NCBI GenBank assembly: GCA_015680685.1
Contig: MNCI01030429.1
Span: 3,353-54,560, forward strand
Origin: Gnetum montanum
Taxonomy: Eukaryota; Streptophyta; Gnetopsida; Gnetales; Gnetaceae
Direction of reading: 5' to 3'
Length of the DNA stretch: 51,208 nt
Shown here: positions 33,059 to 43,501 of the stretch, piece by piece
Numbering within the stretch: position 1 is the stretch's first letter
How the letters are laid out: each line of letters begins with the position of its first letter
Made by a program: the position numbers and the translations under genes
Notes under the pieces: generated by a model
Database searches by the model: none
What the model was told of the DNA's origin: nothing
Seen by the model: only the letters and a program-made list of their open reading frames with translations

Positions 33059-35651
33059 GTGGCACCTAAAGGAAAGCATGCATAGGAAGGAGGACCATTC
33101 CAACCAAGGGATAAATGACCATGAACCAGGATGGACCAATAACAACCCCATGAGAAAGTAGAAACCCATGCAATGAGAGCTCTTTAGGAGGAGCTTGAAG
33201 TAGAATATGTCTAATAAATTGTTGAAGAAGCAGTCATAATAGAATAGTCTCACTGAGATGAGGCACTAGAGCCTAAATTGAACCTTGAGGTCACCTTGAC
33301 GAAGGCTTACCTTAAGTAGATCATAAAAAAGGAGGTATAGAAATATGTTCTTTAAGAGTTGAACTTTTGACCTTTCTTAGAGTTCTCACATCCAGAAGTT
33401 AAGGCACAATTGCAAAACTCTCCCATGTGGTCCACAATCACTTTCAGTAGGGAGTGGTACATAGGAGAGACATACTTTTTTTTGGAATAATTAGTAGGCT
33501 AGTTCAATGGTCAAGATTAAAGACATTCTAGTGTCCTACTCAGTGAAAGCCATTGTTGAGATCCTTGGGTTACCAGAAACTAGGGAAAATCTTATTGAAA
33601 TCCTAATGCAGGTAGATCTTGGTGTTAAAAAGGAATGAATGCATCAATGTTATGGAGTAGACCCCAAGGAGTTCGGTATACTAAGCATGGTAGAATGTGN
33701 CAATTGCTTCCTGGGTAGAGATGATAAAGTACAATGTACCTTCCAAAGTCAATTAAGAAGAGAAGTAGAAACAACCACCTCCACCACCTACTCATGAAAT
33801 AACATTGGAGACTTGCACTACCATTGAGCACATTTGTGAAATTTGAGAGTAGCTCTTATGGTAGTAGAAGCAGTAAGAAAAAATGTGCAATGGTGATCCA
33901 TCTGTGTATCATCTAGAAATGATCCACATTAATGAAGTGGCTTGAACAATAAGTTAGATGGAAGGTGGTGGGTCAATTTTCTAAACCTAAAGAATTCAGC
34001 TACCCACAAGGTCAAATATTAGCACTCAAGAGGTAACAACATCTCTCTTGCAATAATAGTAATTCCTAGAAATCTCTAGAAATGTTGTTACCTTTTCAAT
34101 GGATTTGAAGGAGGATGAGGGGGCAACTTTCTTAATGTTGTAGCAACAAGGAGAGAGTAGTCAAGGTAGTTACTAACAAAATTGCCAAAGCAATTAATGC
34201 ACCTGTGGTATTTGTATTCGATGTTTTTTCACTAAGAGATGTGCATATGCCCATAGGGATCATCAGTGATAGGTTGAATGTAACCCAACATTAGGAATTT
34301 CTAGGCTAACTGGTGGGAATTTGGAAATTGATTCTGGATGTCTTTGATCTTCTAGATACCATTACTATAATCTAGTCAAAGCTACTAGAAGAAATGGGAA
34401 AATGCATCATAATGAAGGAAAAAATAAAAATAGCTATTGCACAAAACCAATTTTTGGCTATAGAGGTTGCTAAATTAAGGACCTACTTTGTTGATCTTGC
34501 ATTTCTCAACCTAGCACTAATATGCAATGAAGCTTTCAAATAGCTTTAGGAAAAGCTCAAAAAGGTTGATGATGTAAAGGAGAAGACAATCTTTGACTAG
34601 TTCTAGGCCAATGCCATAATGCACAACATCTAGAAAGACTTGGCCAAACATGCTAGGAGAATGAGATTATGACTGTGGAGAATCTTTGCCTATAGAATGT
34701 TGATGCATAAAAGTAGTAGATAACATATGTTATTCATAAAGAGTAGGAGTAGCTAACCAAGGTGAATAATGAAATGAAGAGACTAGCAATAGCAAGTAGA
34801 AACCTCTCCATTGAAAAAGTCCATACCTTATGACAAAAATATGCAATCAAGATTGCTTCTTGGAAAAATGAGGCCTTGAAGTTCGAGAGAGTGAAGAATC
34901 ACTACAAGGACCAAGTGGGATTGTAGAAAGAAATAAAAAAAAAAAAAAATCTAGTTGGCAAAGACAAAAGTAAATGAGACCCTCTAGTAGCTCCAACAAG
35001 GAGGTGATGTGTGGCAACCTATCTTTGATAGGATAAATGCATACAAGGCTGAAATCACCTTGAAAGAGTTGTAGATCGAGGAGATGATAGAGTACATAGA
35101 GCTTACCAATATTTGGTAAATAAGCTTGGCAATGTTGACTATAGGAAGGACACCATCAGAATTGGAGAAATAAGTGACTAGCTCATACTTGTTGTATGAG
35201 GTAGAGTTCAAGCACCATAAGGAGATCAAGTAGACACTTGAGATTGCAAACATTGAAGTTGAGGTTCTCAAGGTAAAGTTTGCTAATCAATGATCAACTG
35301 TTGAGAACCTAGCCAAAAGGATGAACAATTACTAGAAGCTAAAAAATGCAATCAAAGCATTTAACATCAAACATAAATAGTTTGCTACCTAGTTTGTAAA
35401 TGTGAAGAAGCTATTCCCTGTAATGCCCTATCCATGGGATGTTCTCATTCTAGCCCACATTCATCATGCTACATGGACTATGAATGATCCTTAGAGTAAG
35501 GAAGATGAAGATACTATTGGATACCTTTTGTCTTTGACTAGAAGTTGTAACTACCGTAGGATAAGGACAACTACCTCAACCACTATGTGCACCCAAAGTA
35601 GGAGATGGTCCTTAGAAACCTTAGGAGCCTCCACCACCTGTGATAATTTGA
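33059..35651 (+). pseudogene. ORF3: extra sense ORF downstream of pol (P1)
   Basis: Unrecognised protein of about 860 codons. The start is GTG here (VAPKGKHA), a single A-to-G change from the ATG seen in M2 and P2. Identifiable parts shared with M2 include NSPMWSTITFSREWYIGETY near 33418, Pro-rich PPPPTHE near 33780, a long Lys/Glu-rich likely coiled-coil region (about 34400-35350) with NLAKRMNNY, and a Pro-rich tail (PQPPLCAPKVGDGP). Many stops are TAG and appear to replace Gln or Trp. Function is unknown. It may be an env-position accessory gene, but no signal peptide or transmembrane segment was found. Confidence 0.7.
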
Positions 35652-35850
35652 TCTTCTTCATTATCTTCATGTCATCAAAGGAATTATGTTTGTTAATTTT
35701 GTCTTGGTGTTCAAATTTTTTTTCATGAATACCAATATTTTGTAATGATTATAAACCATACACTTAGGCATTTAATTTTTGTTGTGTTGTTTTTTTTGTT
35801 TGTTCTATTAGTTAGTAATTCCATACCTTCCCAAATTTTGTACTAAAATA

Positions 35851-35881
35851 GAGGATGAGTTTTCATTCAGTTGTGTGGATA
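35851..35881 (+). promoter_or_regulatory. Conserved 31-bp pre-LTR block (P1)
   Basis: Begins GAGGATGAGTTTTCATTCAG and runs to the LTR B start. Homologous to M2 (11327-11357) and P2 (49743-49773). Confidence 0.62.
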
Positions 35882-36852
35882 TGATGAGTTGCATGGTTTT
35901 GCTACATTGATGGGATGTCATTGATGCAACCCCATCAACGGGATCTCGTCAATGAGATTTCGTCAATGCAGGGTTTGATCCATTGACATGTACCCATCGA
36001 TGAGAACCTTGTTTCACCTATAAATCTGCATCTACCAACAACATTTATTGCATTCCTTTCATAGTTGTAGCAAAGCACTTGCAATTTTCCTCTTAGAAGT
36101 TAGAATATTTTTTGAGTGCCCATAGTAGAAGTTAAAGAGTGTATGGATCTTTATTCAATCACTATTGTACCTAAGCATTTTAATGTATGCAGCAAGAAAG
36201 ATGAGGTTTGTAATCAAACCTTACAACACTTAGACTAGATTAATTATTTCCTTTATGCATTTAATATTTAAATAATTTTCTTTAATGTTTTAAGTAATTA
36301 AGTAATTAATAGTGATTAAATAGCAAACATAAGTATGACCACTTTGAGTATATGTTTAATGCTTGGTAATCATAGTAATGCTTAACGTCTGGTAATCCAG
36401 TAGCACTATACATGTTTAGAATGTGTACGGTAAGTGGGAATGAATGCTTATATTAGGATTAGTTAAATATTAGCTAGATGTTAAATTAATTTAGAAATTA
36501 TATACTTTATTGTTTATTCCTAGGTGACTTAGAACATAAAAGAAAAAATGACAAAAATCACATATCTTAGTTACATTTAACCACACACTTGAACTCCACA
36601 AGTGGAACTGGGAAGACAATGATTATAGTGGTTAGTTTCACCTCCTAGAACTAGTGTACAAAAAAACTTAAAGTCCTTGGAACTCAATTGGCTCACTAAG
36701 TGAATACTAGTGATTTGTATGGTTGATCATAGGGCATACTCACTACTCATCAGGTGTACTTAGAAACCTAAAGTCTTTAGAATTTGATTGGATTGCTTAG
36801 TGGATGTTATTGATTCATATGGTTGGGTGTAGGGTATACTCATTTCTCATCA
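35882..36852 (+). repeat. LTR B, shared between P1 and P2
   Basis: 971 bp from TGATGAGTTGC to CTCATCA. It follows P1's pre-LTR block and is followed at once by P2's primer site, so it acts as 3' LTR of P1 and 5' LTR of P2. U3 holds 14-bp repeats (35905-36006), and the TATA is at 36019-36025. Its last 100 bp are a tandem duplication (36653-36752 and 36753-36852), each ending CTCATCA. Confidence 0.9.
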
Positions 36853-36874
36853 TTGGCATCATTGTTATGGGATT
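36853..36874 (+). other. Primer binding site (P2)
   Basis: TTGGCATCATTGTTATGGGA next to LTR B, a decayed Asp-tRNA-type site, differing mostly by C-to-T and G-to-A. Confidence 0.68.
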
Positions 36875-37425
36875 TATTTAGCTACATGTGCTATCTAGAA
36901 CTTAGTAAAATTAATTCAAAATCATTATGACAAACCTTAAAGTCACAATCATTCAAAATCATAATAATAATATTGAAAGCACAGTAAAATTTTTTTCCAA
37001 AATAAAATATCTTCTTCACATAGGGATGATTCTCTGACAATGTTCAGGCATACATCCAATCAACAAAGGAATGAATGGTCAAATTCACTAGTACCCTAAC
37101 AATGTAGAGTGGTATATATTCTTTTTGATGCATATGTGTTAGAATTCACCTTCATCTTGCATTAGGATGAACAATTGTGATGGAGGAACATGGAGGGAAA
37201 CATTATGTTGCTACTCACTCAATCAATTCTTGCGATGCTACACCAAACTCTTGTGAGGTTGGACATCCAAGGACTCAATGATGAATACGATGTGCAAGAT
37301 CACAACTATCGGGATTACTGTCCCACTAATGCACAACACAAAAGAGATTGGCAACAAGAGGGGCGCTATGAAGCTTTGAAAGAAAAATCAGTTAATAATG
37401 CCTTATTCCTACTAGGCTAAAAGGA

Positions 37426-37604
37426 NNNNNNNNNNNNNNNNNNNNNNNNNNNNNNNNNNNNNNNNNNNNNNNNNNNNNNNNNNNNNNNNNNNNNNNNNNN
37501 NNNNNNNNNNNNNNNNNNNNNNNNNNNNNNNNNNNNNNNNNNNNNNNNNNNNNNNNNNNNNNNNNNNNNNNNNNNNNNNNNNNNNNNNNNNNNNNNNNNN
37601 NNNN
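37426..37604. other. Assembly gap (179 N)
   Basis: A run of 179 N within P2 gag. The following 732 bases appear mis-oriented. Confidence 0.98.
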
Positions 37605-38880
37605 GGTGGTGGCATCCCCCATGAATGTGGATGTTACCATTGATAGTACTACTCATAATATTATGATGGAGCTACACTCAAATAGTAGGCTTGTTGTTGG
37701 TGAAACTACCTAGGATTTTTTTAAGGATAAGGAAACCTTTTGGATGCTTGCCTTCTAGCCAATCTAAGAGTTAGAGCATACATCCTAGACTCCTACTAGT
37801 GTGACACAACAAAGCAACATCCCTTAGGATGTTCATAGTTTCAAATGGCACATCCATTATCATCATTTGATTTAGATTCTACAACTTTCTCTGCTATAGC
37901 AATCTTTCCCGTACCCCTTTGGTAGGCACATTCAACTTCCTTTCTTCTCTTGCAATCATGATCACTACTTTGCTCTTTGAATTACTTTGTCACTTTTAGA
38001 GTAGTTTAGAAATTTTCATCAAAAGAGTCCCACATTTTTTCTACCTTGGTTAAAATTTTAGAAATAGATTTTTGAATTGGCAAGGTCTTTCATTGCACAA
38101 CCTCATCAAGTGGTGTCTCCTTCTCATTGTCACAAAACCATACCTTCCTTTTGTAGATGGAAGGATCTTAGTTATACTCCTTAATACTTTTTCTTTTTCT
38201 CAACTCTCCTTCTTTTTTGGCAACCTAATCAATCAGCCTTTGAATCTAATGGACCCTTAATTCTAAAAGTCTCCCTTGGGCATAGACCCTAAGAGTTCTC
38301 CATGTTTCTATGCAAAGCCTATCTATGATATGATGANGAAGGTATGGTTTTGTGACAATGAGAAGGAGACACCACTTGATGAGGTTGTGCAATGAAAGAC
38401 CTTGCCAATTCAAAAATCTATTTCTAAAATTTTAACCAAGGTAGAAAAAATGTGGGACTCTTTCGATGAAAATTTCTAAACTACTCTAAAAGTGACAAAG
38501 TAATTCAAAGAGCAAAGTAGTGATCATGATTGCAAGAGAAGAAAGGAAGTTGAATGTGCCTACCAAAGGGGTACGGGAAAGATTGCTATAGCAGAGAAAG
38601 TTGTAGAATCTAAATCAAATGATGATAATGGATGTGCCATTTGAAACTATGAACATCCTAAGGGATGTTGCTTTGTTGTGTCACACTAGTAGGAGTCTAG
38701 GATGTATGCTCTAACTCTTAGATTGGCTAGAAGGCAAGCATCCAAAAGGTTTCCTTATCCTTAAAAAAATCCTAGGTAGTTTCACCAACAACAAGCCTAC
38801 TATTTGAGTGTAGCTCCATCATAATATTATGAGTAGTACTATCAATGGTAACATCCACATTCATGGGGGATGCCACCACC
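37605..38880. repeat. 543-bp inverted repeat (37605-38147 / 38338-38880)
   Basis: The left arm is the exact or near-exact reverse complement of the right arm. Between them lie about 190 unique bases and an N at 38337. Gag sense is on the plus strand only in the right arm. The high identity next to decayed sequence and the flanking N's suggest an assembly artefact. Confidence 0.88.
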
Positions 38881-38962
38881 AAGGTAGTGATATCCTTACC
38901 AGTATCCTAATCCACATAGGTATTATGTTTAATAATCCATTTCTCCATGTAACTCTTCAAGT

Positions 38963-38967
38963 CATAT
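38963..38967. repeat. Target-site duplication of Q (left copy)
   Basis: CATAT, with CATAC at 43497-43501 on the other side. The uninterrupted site is recognisable in P1 gag (GTCACACCTCATTTGAACATC, near 27160). Confidence 0.75.
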
Positions 38968-40130
38968 TGAAACACCATAAAAATGCAGGGTCATCCTTGC
39001 TTCACTAGGCTCTTGCAGTCTGCACAACACTGTGGCAGTTCATCTGGAGGAGAACGTTCTGAGTCCAGGTCGACCAATTCGGAAAATTTTCTACTTTGAG
39101 CATGGATAGGTTCTATACCATCCTACCCACCCACCAAGGTAGCCTAAACAACCAGAAGCCTGCTTAGAAATAGTGTGCGGAATCAGTAGCAGCATTCTAG
39201 ATGCGCAAGAAACAGTTTGGCAAGTTTTGTAAGTCATGAAGCCTACTACGCTACGCTATGCTATGTAGCGTAGCAAGCTCCAAAAGATGATGGCAGAACG
39301 AAGTGCTACGCTACACACAGCGTAGCATAGCAACAACTTCATTACCCACTCCCCTCGCCCAATTTCAAGTTCTGCAGTGACGTTCCTTTCCATCAAGAAG
39401 TGATGGACCATGTCTACTGCTACACTATGCTAAGCTACATGGTGCAGCAAGGCATAGGAATCATGTGGAAGAGATAGAAGGCAGTTTGAAAGGTAGAGTC
39501 AATGGAGTTCGTGAGACTTGCATCGCAGGAGACAAGGTTTGAAGAATAGTAAAGCTTTTGCAACTAAGGCAAGTTGCTATGCTACGCTACGCTACATAGC
39601 ATAGCAAGCATGGGACATATAGTAGGATGTGCATAAAGTGGTACGCTATGCCAAACATGCCACGTCACAAAGCACACATCTCTCTTTGCTCGGCATGCTT
39701 TGGTTACCCTCGGGATTTCTACACTCCATCACGTTGTGTAGCTGATTGTATCCACCCTGACTGAGCGAGTTTGTAGCTTCAGAGTGGTGTATGTTTCTAA
39801 TCACATTTTACTTTTTCTCTCATTTTTTGTCTTATTTTTTGCATTATTTTATGTCTTATTCACCTTTAAGCATTACTTCGTATTATTGTTGCATTTTTAT
39901 AGTTTCTCCCTCGGTTCATTTTCCCTTAAGCATGATCTCACATTTCACATTATTTACGTCGCAAAAGGCTATATTAATGCCGATGTAAGTCCTTTTCTGA
40001 TTGACTAGACCATTTAGGGCACCCCGTGTCTACACGCATCCAACATGGCCCTCCCATGGATACGGGGTTGGAACTATCACACTCGCCAACCTCGGTGTTC
40101 TTGTAGCCGCTGACGTTTTCGGTCACTATA
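38968..40130 (+). repeat. 5' LTR of Q
   Basis: 1163 bp, starting TGAAACACCATAAAAATGC and ending GGTCACTATA. From about 39590 it matches the 3' LTR, apart from a ~540-bp segment present only there. The first half has clusters of CTACG and CGTAG words (see separate entry). Confidence 0.85.
39240..39660. repeat. Clusters of GCTACG/CGTAGC inverted words in the Q LTR
   Basis: At least four clusters (about 39244-39275, 39305-39332, 39420-39450 and 39572-39608) of CTACGCTACGCTATGCTATG followed by TAGCGTAGC or similar. The arms are complementary, so each cluster can fold as a short hairpin. Confidence 0.72.
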
Positions 40131-40136
40131 GTTTTC

Positions 40137-40153
40137 TGGCGCTAGAAGGAGGG
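40137..40153 (+). other. Primer-binding-site-like sequence (Q)
   Basis: TGGCGCTAGAAGGAGGG, six bases after the 5' LTR. It starts with the TGG expected of a tRNA 3' end complement. The tRNA was not identified. Confidence 0.6.
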
Positions 40154-40260
40154 ACTTTTGGTGCCTTTGCCACATGTCATGGTAGTTCTAGGAGCCTTTT
40201 GTACCCTGGTACATATGAGCATAAATGCAACACCCTCTTGCGATTGTTTGCACTTTGTGC

Positions 40261-40889
40261 GGTGCAGATTGTTCGCTTCGACGGTTCCTCCAGAACCCTA
40301 CAGAACACAAGGCCTCCGATCGTCGGTTAACTAGCTTGTTCTATGGTTGTCTTGCATGCGTTCTACATCCCATGTCATGTGGTATAGACTAGTTGCCTCA
40401 ATGGTCCCTTTGGGATCCTACGAGACATAAAGCTTGCCTAATTGCTAGTTAGCTTGCCCATACTATGGTTGCCTTTCATACGTTCTGTACTCCATCTAGT
40501 GTGGTACAGACCGGTCACCTCGACGGTCCCTTTGGGATCCTACGAGACATAAAGCCTACTTGGTCGCTAGTTAATTTGTTGGTCTTATGATAGTCTCATA
40601 AGCCTTGCACACCCCAGATCGCATTAGCGTAGACTTGACATGCATCTGTGGTTGTTTACACGTCGTGCGGTGTAGATCGGTCGCCTCGACGGTTCCTCTG
40701 GAATCCTACGAGACATAAAGCCTTCTGACGACGATTTAACTTGTCTTTCCTTTTACAATAGTCTTGCACGTGCTCTACACCCTAGCTCACACAGGCGTAA
40801 ATGTGACACCCTTTGAGATTGTTTGCACCTTGTGTGGTGTAGGTCGGTCACCTTGACGGTTCCTCTGGAATCCGACAAGACGTAAAGCC
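40261..40889 (+). repeat. Five leader repeats between primer site and gag of Q
   Basis: Five copies of a ~55-bp core, GGTGTAGATCGGTCGCCTCG followed by ACGGTTCCTCTGGAATCCTA and CGAGACATAAAGCC, start at 40261, 40381, 40503, 40669 and 40836. Spacing is about 120, 120, 166 and 167 bp; the last two longer units include extra AGCGTAGACT or GGCGTAAATG-type sequence. The array lies in the untranslated leader. Confidence 0.82.
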
Positions 40890-40962
40890 ACCTTTGGTTG
40901 CTTTTGTGATCCTTCTATTCTTTTGCACTTCTTGAATTTCTTGCATAATCACTTGCTTAGTA

Positions 40963-42412
40963 ATGGCCTCTACCACCACCATTGTTGACACCTTCAATGT
41001 GGAGGTGCCCTTCGTGGTCCAGGGCACTATTGGTGCTGAACAACTGCTGAATCCAACACAGGAAGTACATTGGTTCCTCAGAATCTAAAATTGAGGACCT
41101 GAAGGACTGGCCCAGCAACACGAGCATTACAGTTTCCTTTATGCAAATGTGTAGGCTACCCTTGGATCTACATGAACTCAAAGAAAAATGTATCTTCGAG
41201 TTCACTTACTGCAATGGGAAGGAATTCATTCCCACCCCTGGCATTTCTTTACCTTTAACACAAGCGTACCAAAGGCTTCTAGATCAACTAATCCAGTTGA
41301 CCAGGCTTAGGGAGCAATAAGACACAATGTCCAACCAGGATGATGCCTTTCAATATGGACAAGAGGAACTTGATTCCCAATATGATGAGGGAGGTCAAGC
41401 CAACCCTGTTCCTGTCCCATCTACCCAGTCCTTCTGGGCCAACCCACTACTTGTCACTACTTCCTTTGTCATCACACCAATGCTTTAGCAGCCTACAACT
41501 GCAACTACAATGGGTATCCATGCTACATTCCTAACATATCATTACCCTTATTTCTTGGTTGCGTTCGTAGCAACTGTATTGCTGCAAGTTGTTCATCAGT
41601 GCATTCCTATAGCACGTAGCATGCGTATCACGGCTACCTGACTGCATATTCATACTATACCTACCCCGCAACCGTAGATAACTTTTATGTTAATTCCTAC
41701 ACTCACATCTATTCCACCTATAATAATAGGCCCTGGCCCGTCCATGTGGTGGACCCTGTTTGCCTCTCTATTTATTTTACAACTGTTGCAGATGTCTCAT
41801 TATGCTTGCCCTCAAACTTACCCAATCTCGCAAGCAGTACATCCTAGCCCGGGGCCATGGTCTATCCCACCAATGATCCAAACCATCTATCTGGCAACAC
41901 CTTTAGCAGGGACAATCACAACAACACCGCCAATGGGTCAATCTGCCACCGCCACCATTTCACATATGGGAACCACATTTGTGGTCCTTCAACCGTCTAC
42001 AACGTCATCGGGTCTGGACCAAGCATTTCAGCTCATTCAGACCCTTACTAAGGAAATAAAATGCCTCAAAGCTATTGGGTCTGACATAGTGCAAGTCATG
42101 GACTTTTACCAGGATGATCCTATCAGTCTTGCAATCCTTGCTCTAACATTACCATAAGGGATGCCTCTACCACACTTCACAAAGTACGACGGTGAGGGGG
42201 ATCCCAACGCACATCCCGTCACCTACCAGTCAAAGTCTTTGCTATTGCAACAATGGCTGCACACGATCATTCGTGTCTTTGCCATGTCCCTAGTTGGAAA
42301 AGCCCTAGATTGGTACCGCGCGTTGCCATGTTTATCCATTTCATCTTTGGAAGAACTCTTGACCCAGTTCGTGACACGCTTCAAGTACAACTTGACCCAA
42401 TTTGTGACATAG
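40963..42412 (+). pseudogene. gag: Gag of element Q (truncated)
   Basis: ATG at 40963 (MASTTTIVDTFNVEVPFVVQ) starts an N-terminal region. After a frameshift this continues as EDLKDWPSNTSITVSFMQMC and LHELKEKCIFEFTYCNGKEF. A Pro/Thr-rich linker follows. The retrotransposon gag core comes last: ALTLP, then MPLPHFTKYDGEGDPNAHPV and LVGKALDWYRALP, the pattern (KYDGEGDP...ALDWYR) of Ty3/gypsy Gag. The coding region stops where the deletion joins it to the LTR at about 42412. Few stops are present. It differs from the Gag of the main family. Confidence 0.85.
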
Positions 42413-43496
42413 CATAGCATAGCATAGCAAGCATGGGACATATAGCAGGACGTGCAAAAAAGTGGTATGCTATGCCAAACATGCCACATCACAAAGCACA
42501 ACAAGGTATACAGGTGGGTGTGCAACATCATTGCACTCCACCTAATCGAACTATTGGCACATGCCTCCTAATTCTGATGGCGTAATTATGGCATAGTAGG
42601 ATTGCACTTATTACATACAAGATTACATCGCAATGGTCTTGTAGGTTTAACGGTGACAAATGACTCGAGTGGCGCGAACAAGAAGACCAAGGTCTGAGGC
42701 ATGTAAAATTCAAACCACACCTTTCGCATGCCATCGGTCCTATAAATATCCCGGAAAAAAGCATGCAAGGGATCCCCCGTAATTTTAAAGAGTCTGGAAT
42801 TTTTAAAAGTTGACAATTTCAAACAAGTTTGCATCTTGTCTTGAAGCAAATAGCTTCCAAGTGGTGGGAACCTTGAAATTCTGAAACAAAGATTTCCCCT
42901 CTCTCCAGCATTGTAATATTAAAGTCACCTGTCTAATACTGTAAACAGTGGGTCTCTCTCGGCTAGTGCGAGGTCCCTATCTCCATTCTACCACCTTGGT
43001 AGAACCCTATACTACTTGTACACGAGTCTGCACCCAAGTGCACAGCTCTCTTTGCTCGACACGCTTTGGTTACCCTCAGGATTTCTGCACTCCGTCATGC
43101 CGTGCAGCCGATTGTATTTGCCCTAATTGAGTGAGTTTGTAGGTTCGGAGTAGTGCATGTTTCTAATCACATTGTACTTTTTCTCTCATTTTTTGTCTCA
43201 TTTTTTGCATTATTTTCTGTCTTATTCACCTTTAAGCATTACTTCGTATTATTGTCACATTTTTACAGTTTCTCCCCTGCTTCATTTGCCCTTAAGAATT
43301 ATCTCACATTTTGCATTATTTACGTTTCAAAAGGCTATATTAACACCGATGTAAGTCCCTATCTAATCAACCAGATTGTTCAGGGCACCCCATGTCCGCA
43401 CCCATCCAGCATGACCCTTCCACAGATACGGGGTTGGAACTATCGTGCCCACTGACCTTGGTGTTCTTCCAGCCATCGACATTTTCGGTCGCTACA
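42413..43496 (+). repeat. Rearranged 3' LTR of Q
   Basis: Starts with TAGCATAGCATAGCATAGCA, fused to gag, then matches 39605-39680 of the 5' LTR. It continues with a ~540-bp segment not in the 5' LTR (about 42505-43040), then matches it again from GCTCTCTTTGCTCG to the end. Confidence 0.82.
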
Positions 43497-43501
43497 CATA
43501 C
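43497..43501. repeat. Target-site duplication of Q (right copy)
   Basis: CATAC immediately after the Q 3' LTR. It differs from CATAT at 38963-38967 by one C-to-T change. Confidence 0.75.

Larger units (their letters stand above)
24885..35881 (+). mobile_element. P1: internal region of a Ty3/gypsy element with ORF3
   Basis: About 11 kb between LTRs A and B, in sense order: primer site, gag, PR, RT, RNase H, integrase, T-rich tract, spacer, internal U3-like TATA region, intron, ORF3, 31-bp pre-LTR block. It is diverged from P2, so the two are separate family members and not a simple duplication. Stops occur throughout. A single N is at 33700. Confidence 0.9.
37007..38962 (+). pseudogene. gag: Gag, 5' part (P2)
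   Basis: The expected start is ATA (37007-37009), a G-to-A change from P1's ATG. A 76-codon stretch (37190-37420) matches P1 gag (LDIQGLNDEYDVQDHNYRDY). Gap N 37426-37604 and a falsely inverted copy (37605-38336) interrupt the gene. Correct-orientation sequence resumes at 38338 and contains a zinc-knuckle remnant (NYEHPKGC near 38650), with the second Cys now a stop. Element Q is inserted at 38968. The gene continues at 43502. Confidence 0.75.
38968..43496 (+). mobile_element. Q: nested, internally deleted LTR retrotransposon of another gypsy family
   Basis: It has an LTR at 38968-40130, a primer-site-like sequence, a repeat-rich leader, gag (40963-42412) and a rearranged 3' LTR ending at 43496. 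LTR ends are TG and CA. Everything from mid-gag through pol to the middle of the 3' LTR is deleted. It is richer in CpG and less decayed than P2, as expected for a later insertion. Confidence 0.88.

Noticed and set aside
34984-35271. 95-codon minus-strand ORF in P1 ORF3 region
   Set aside because: Antisense to ORF3, whose sense frame matches M2; the antisense frame is not conserved.
37392-37656. ORFs through the N gap
   Set aside because: They exist only because N codons are read as open.
37605-38880. Large palindrome as a biological hairpin or MITE
   Set aside because: Identity too high for the age of the element, and N's lie at both joins; an assembly artefact is simpler.
39784-40008. Hydrophobic ORFs in the Q LTR (repeated at 43153-43455)
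   Set aside because: They are T-rich LTR sequence, present twice because the LTR is present twice.
40001-40330. 109-codon ORF (MTRPFRAPRVYTHPTWPSHG)
   Set aside because: It runs through the LTR end, the primer site and the first leader repeat of Q, so it is not a gene.
42223-42849. Minus-strand ORFs in the Q gag and LTR region
   Set aside because: Antisense shadows of gag and LTR; no domain recognised.
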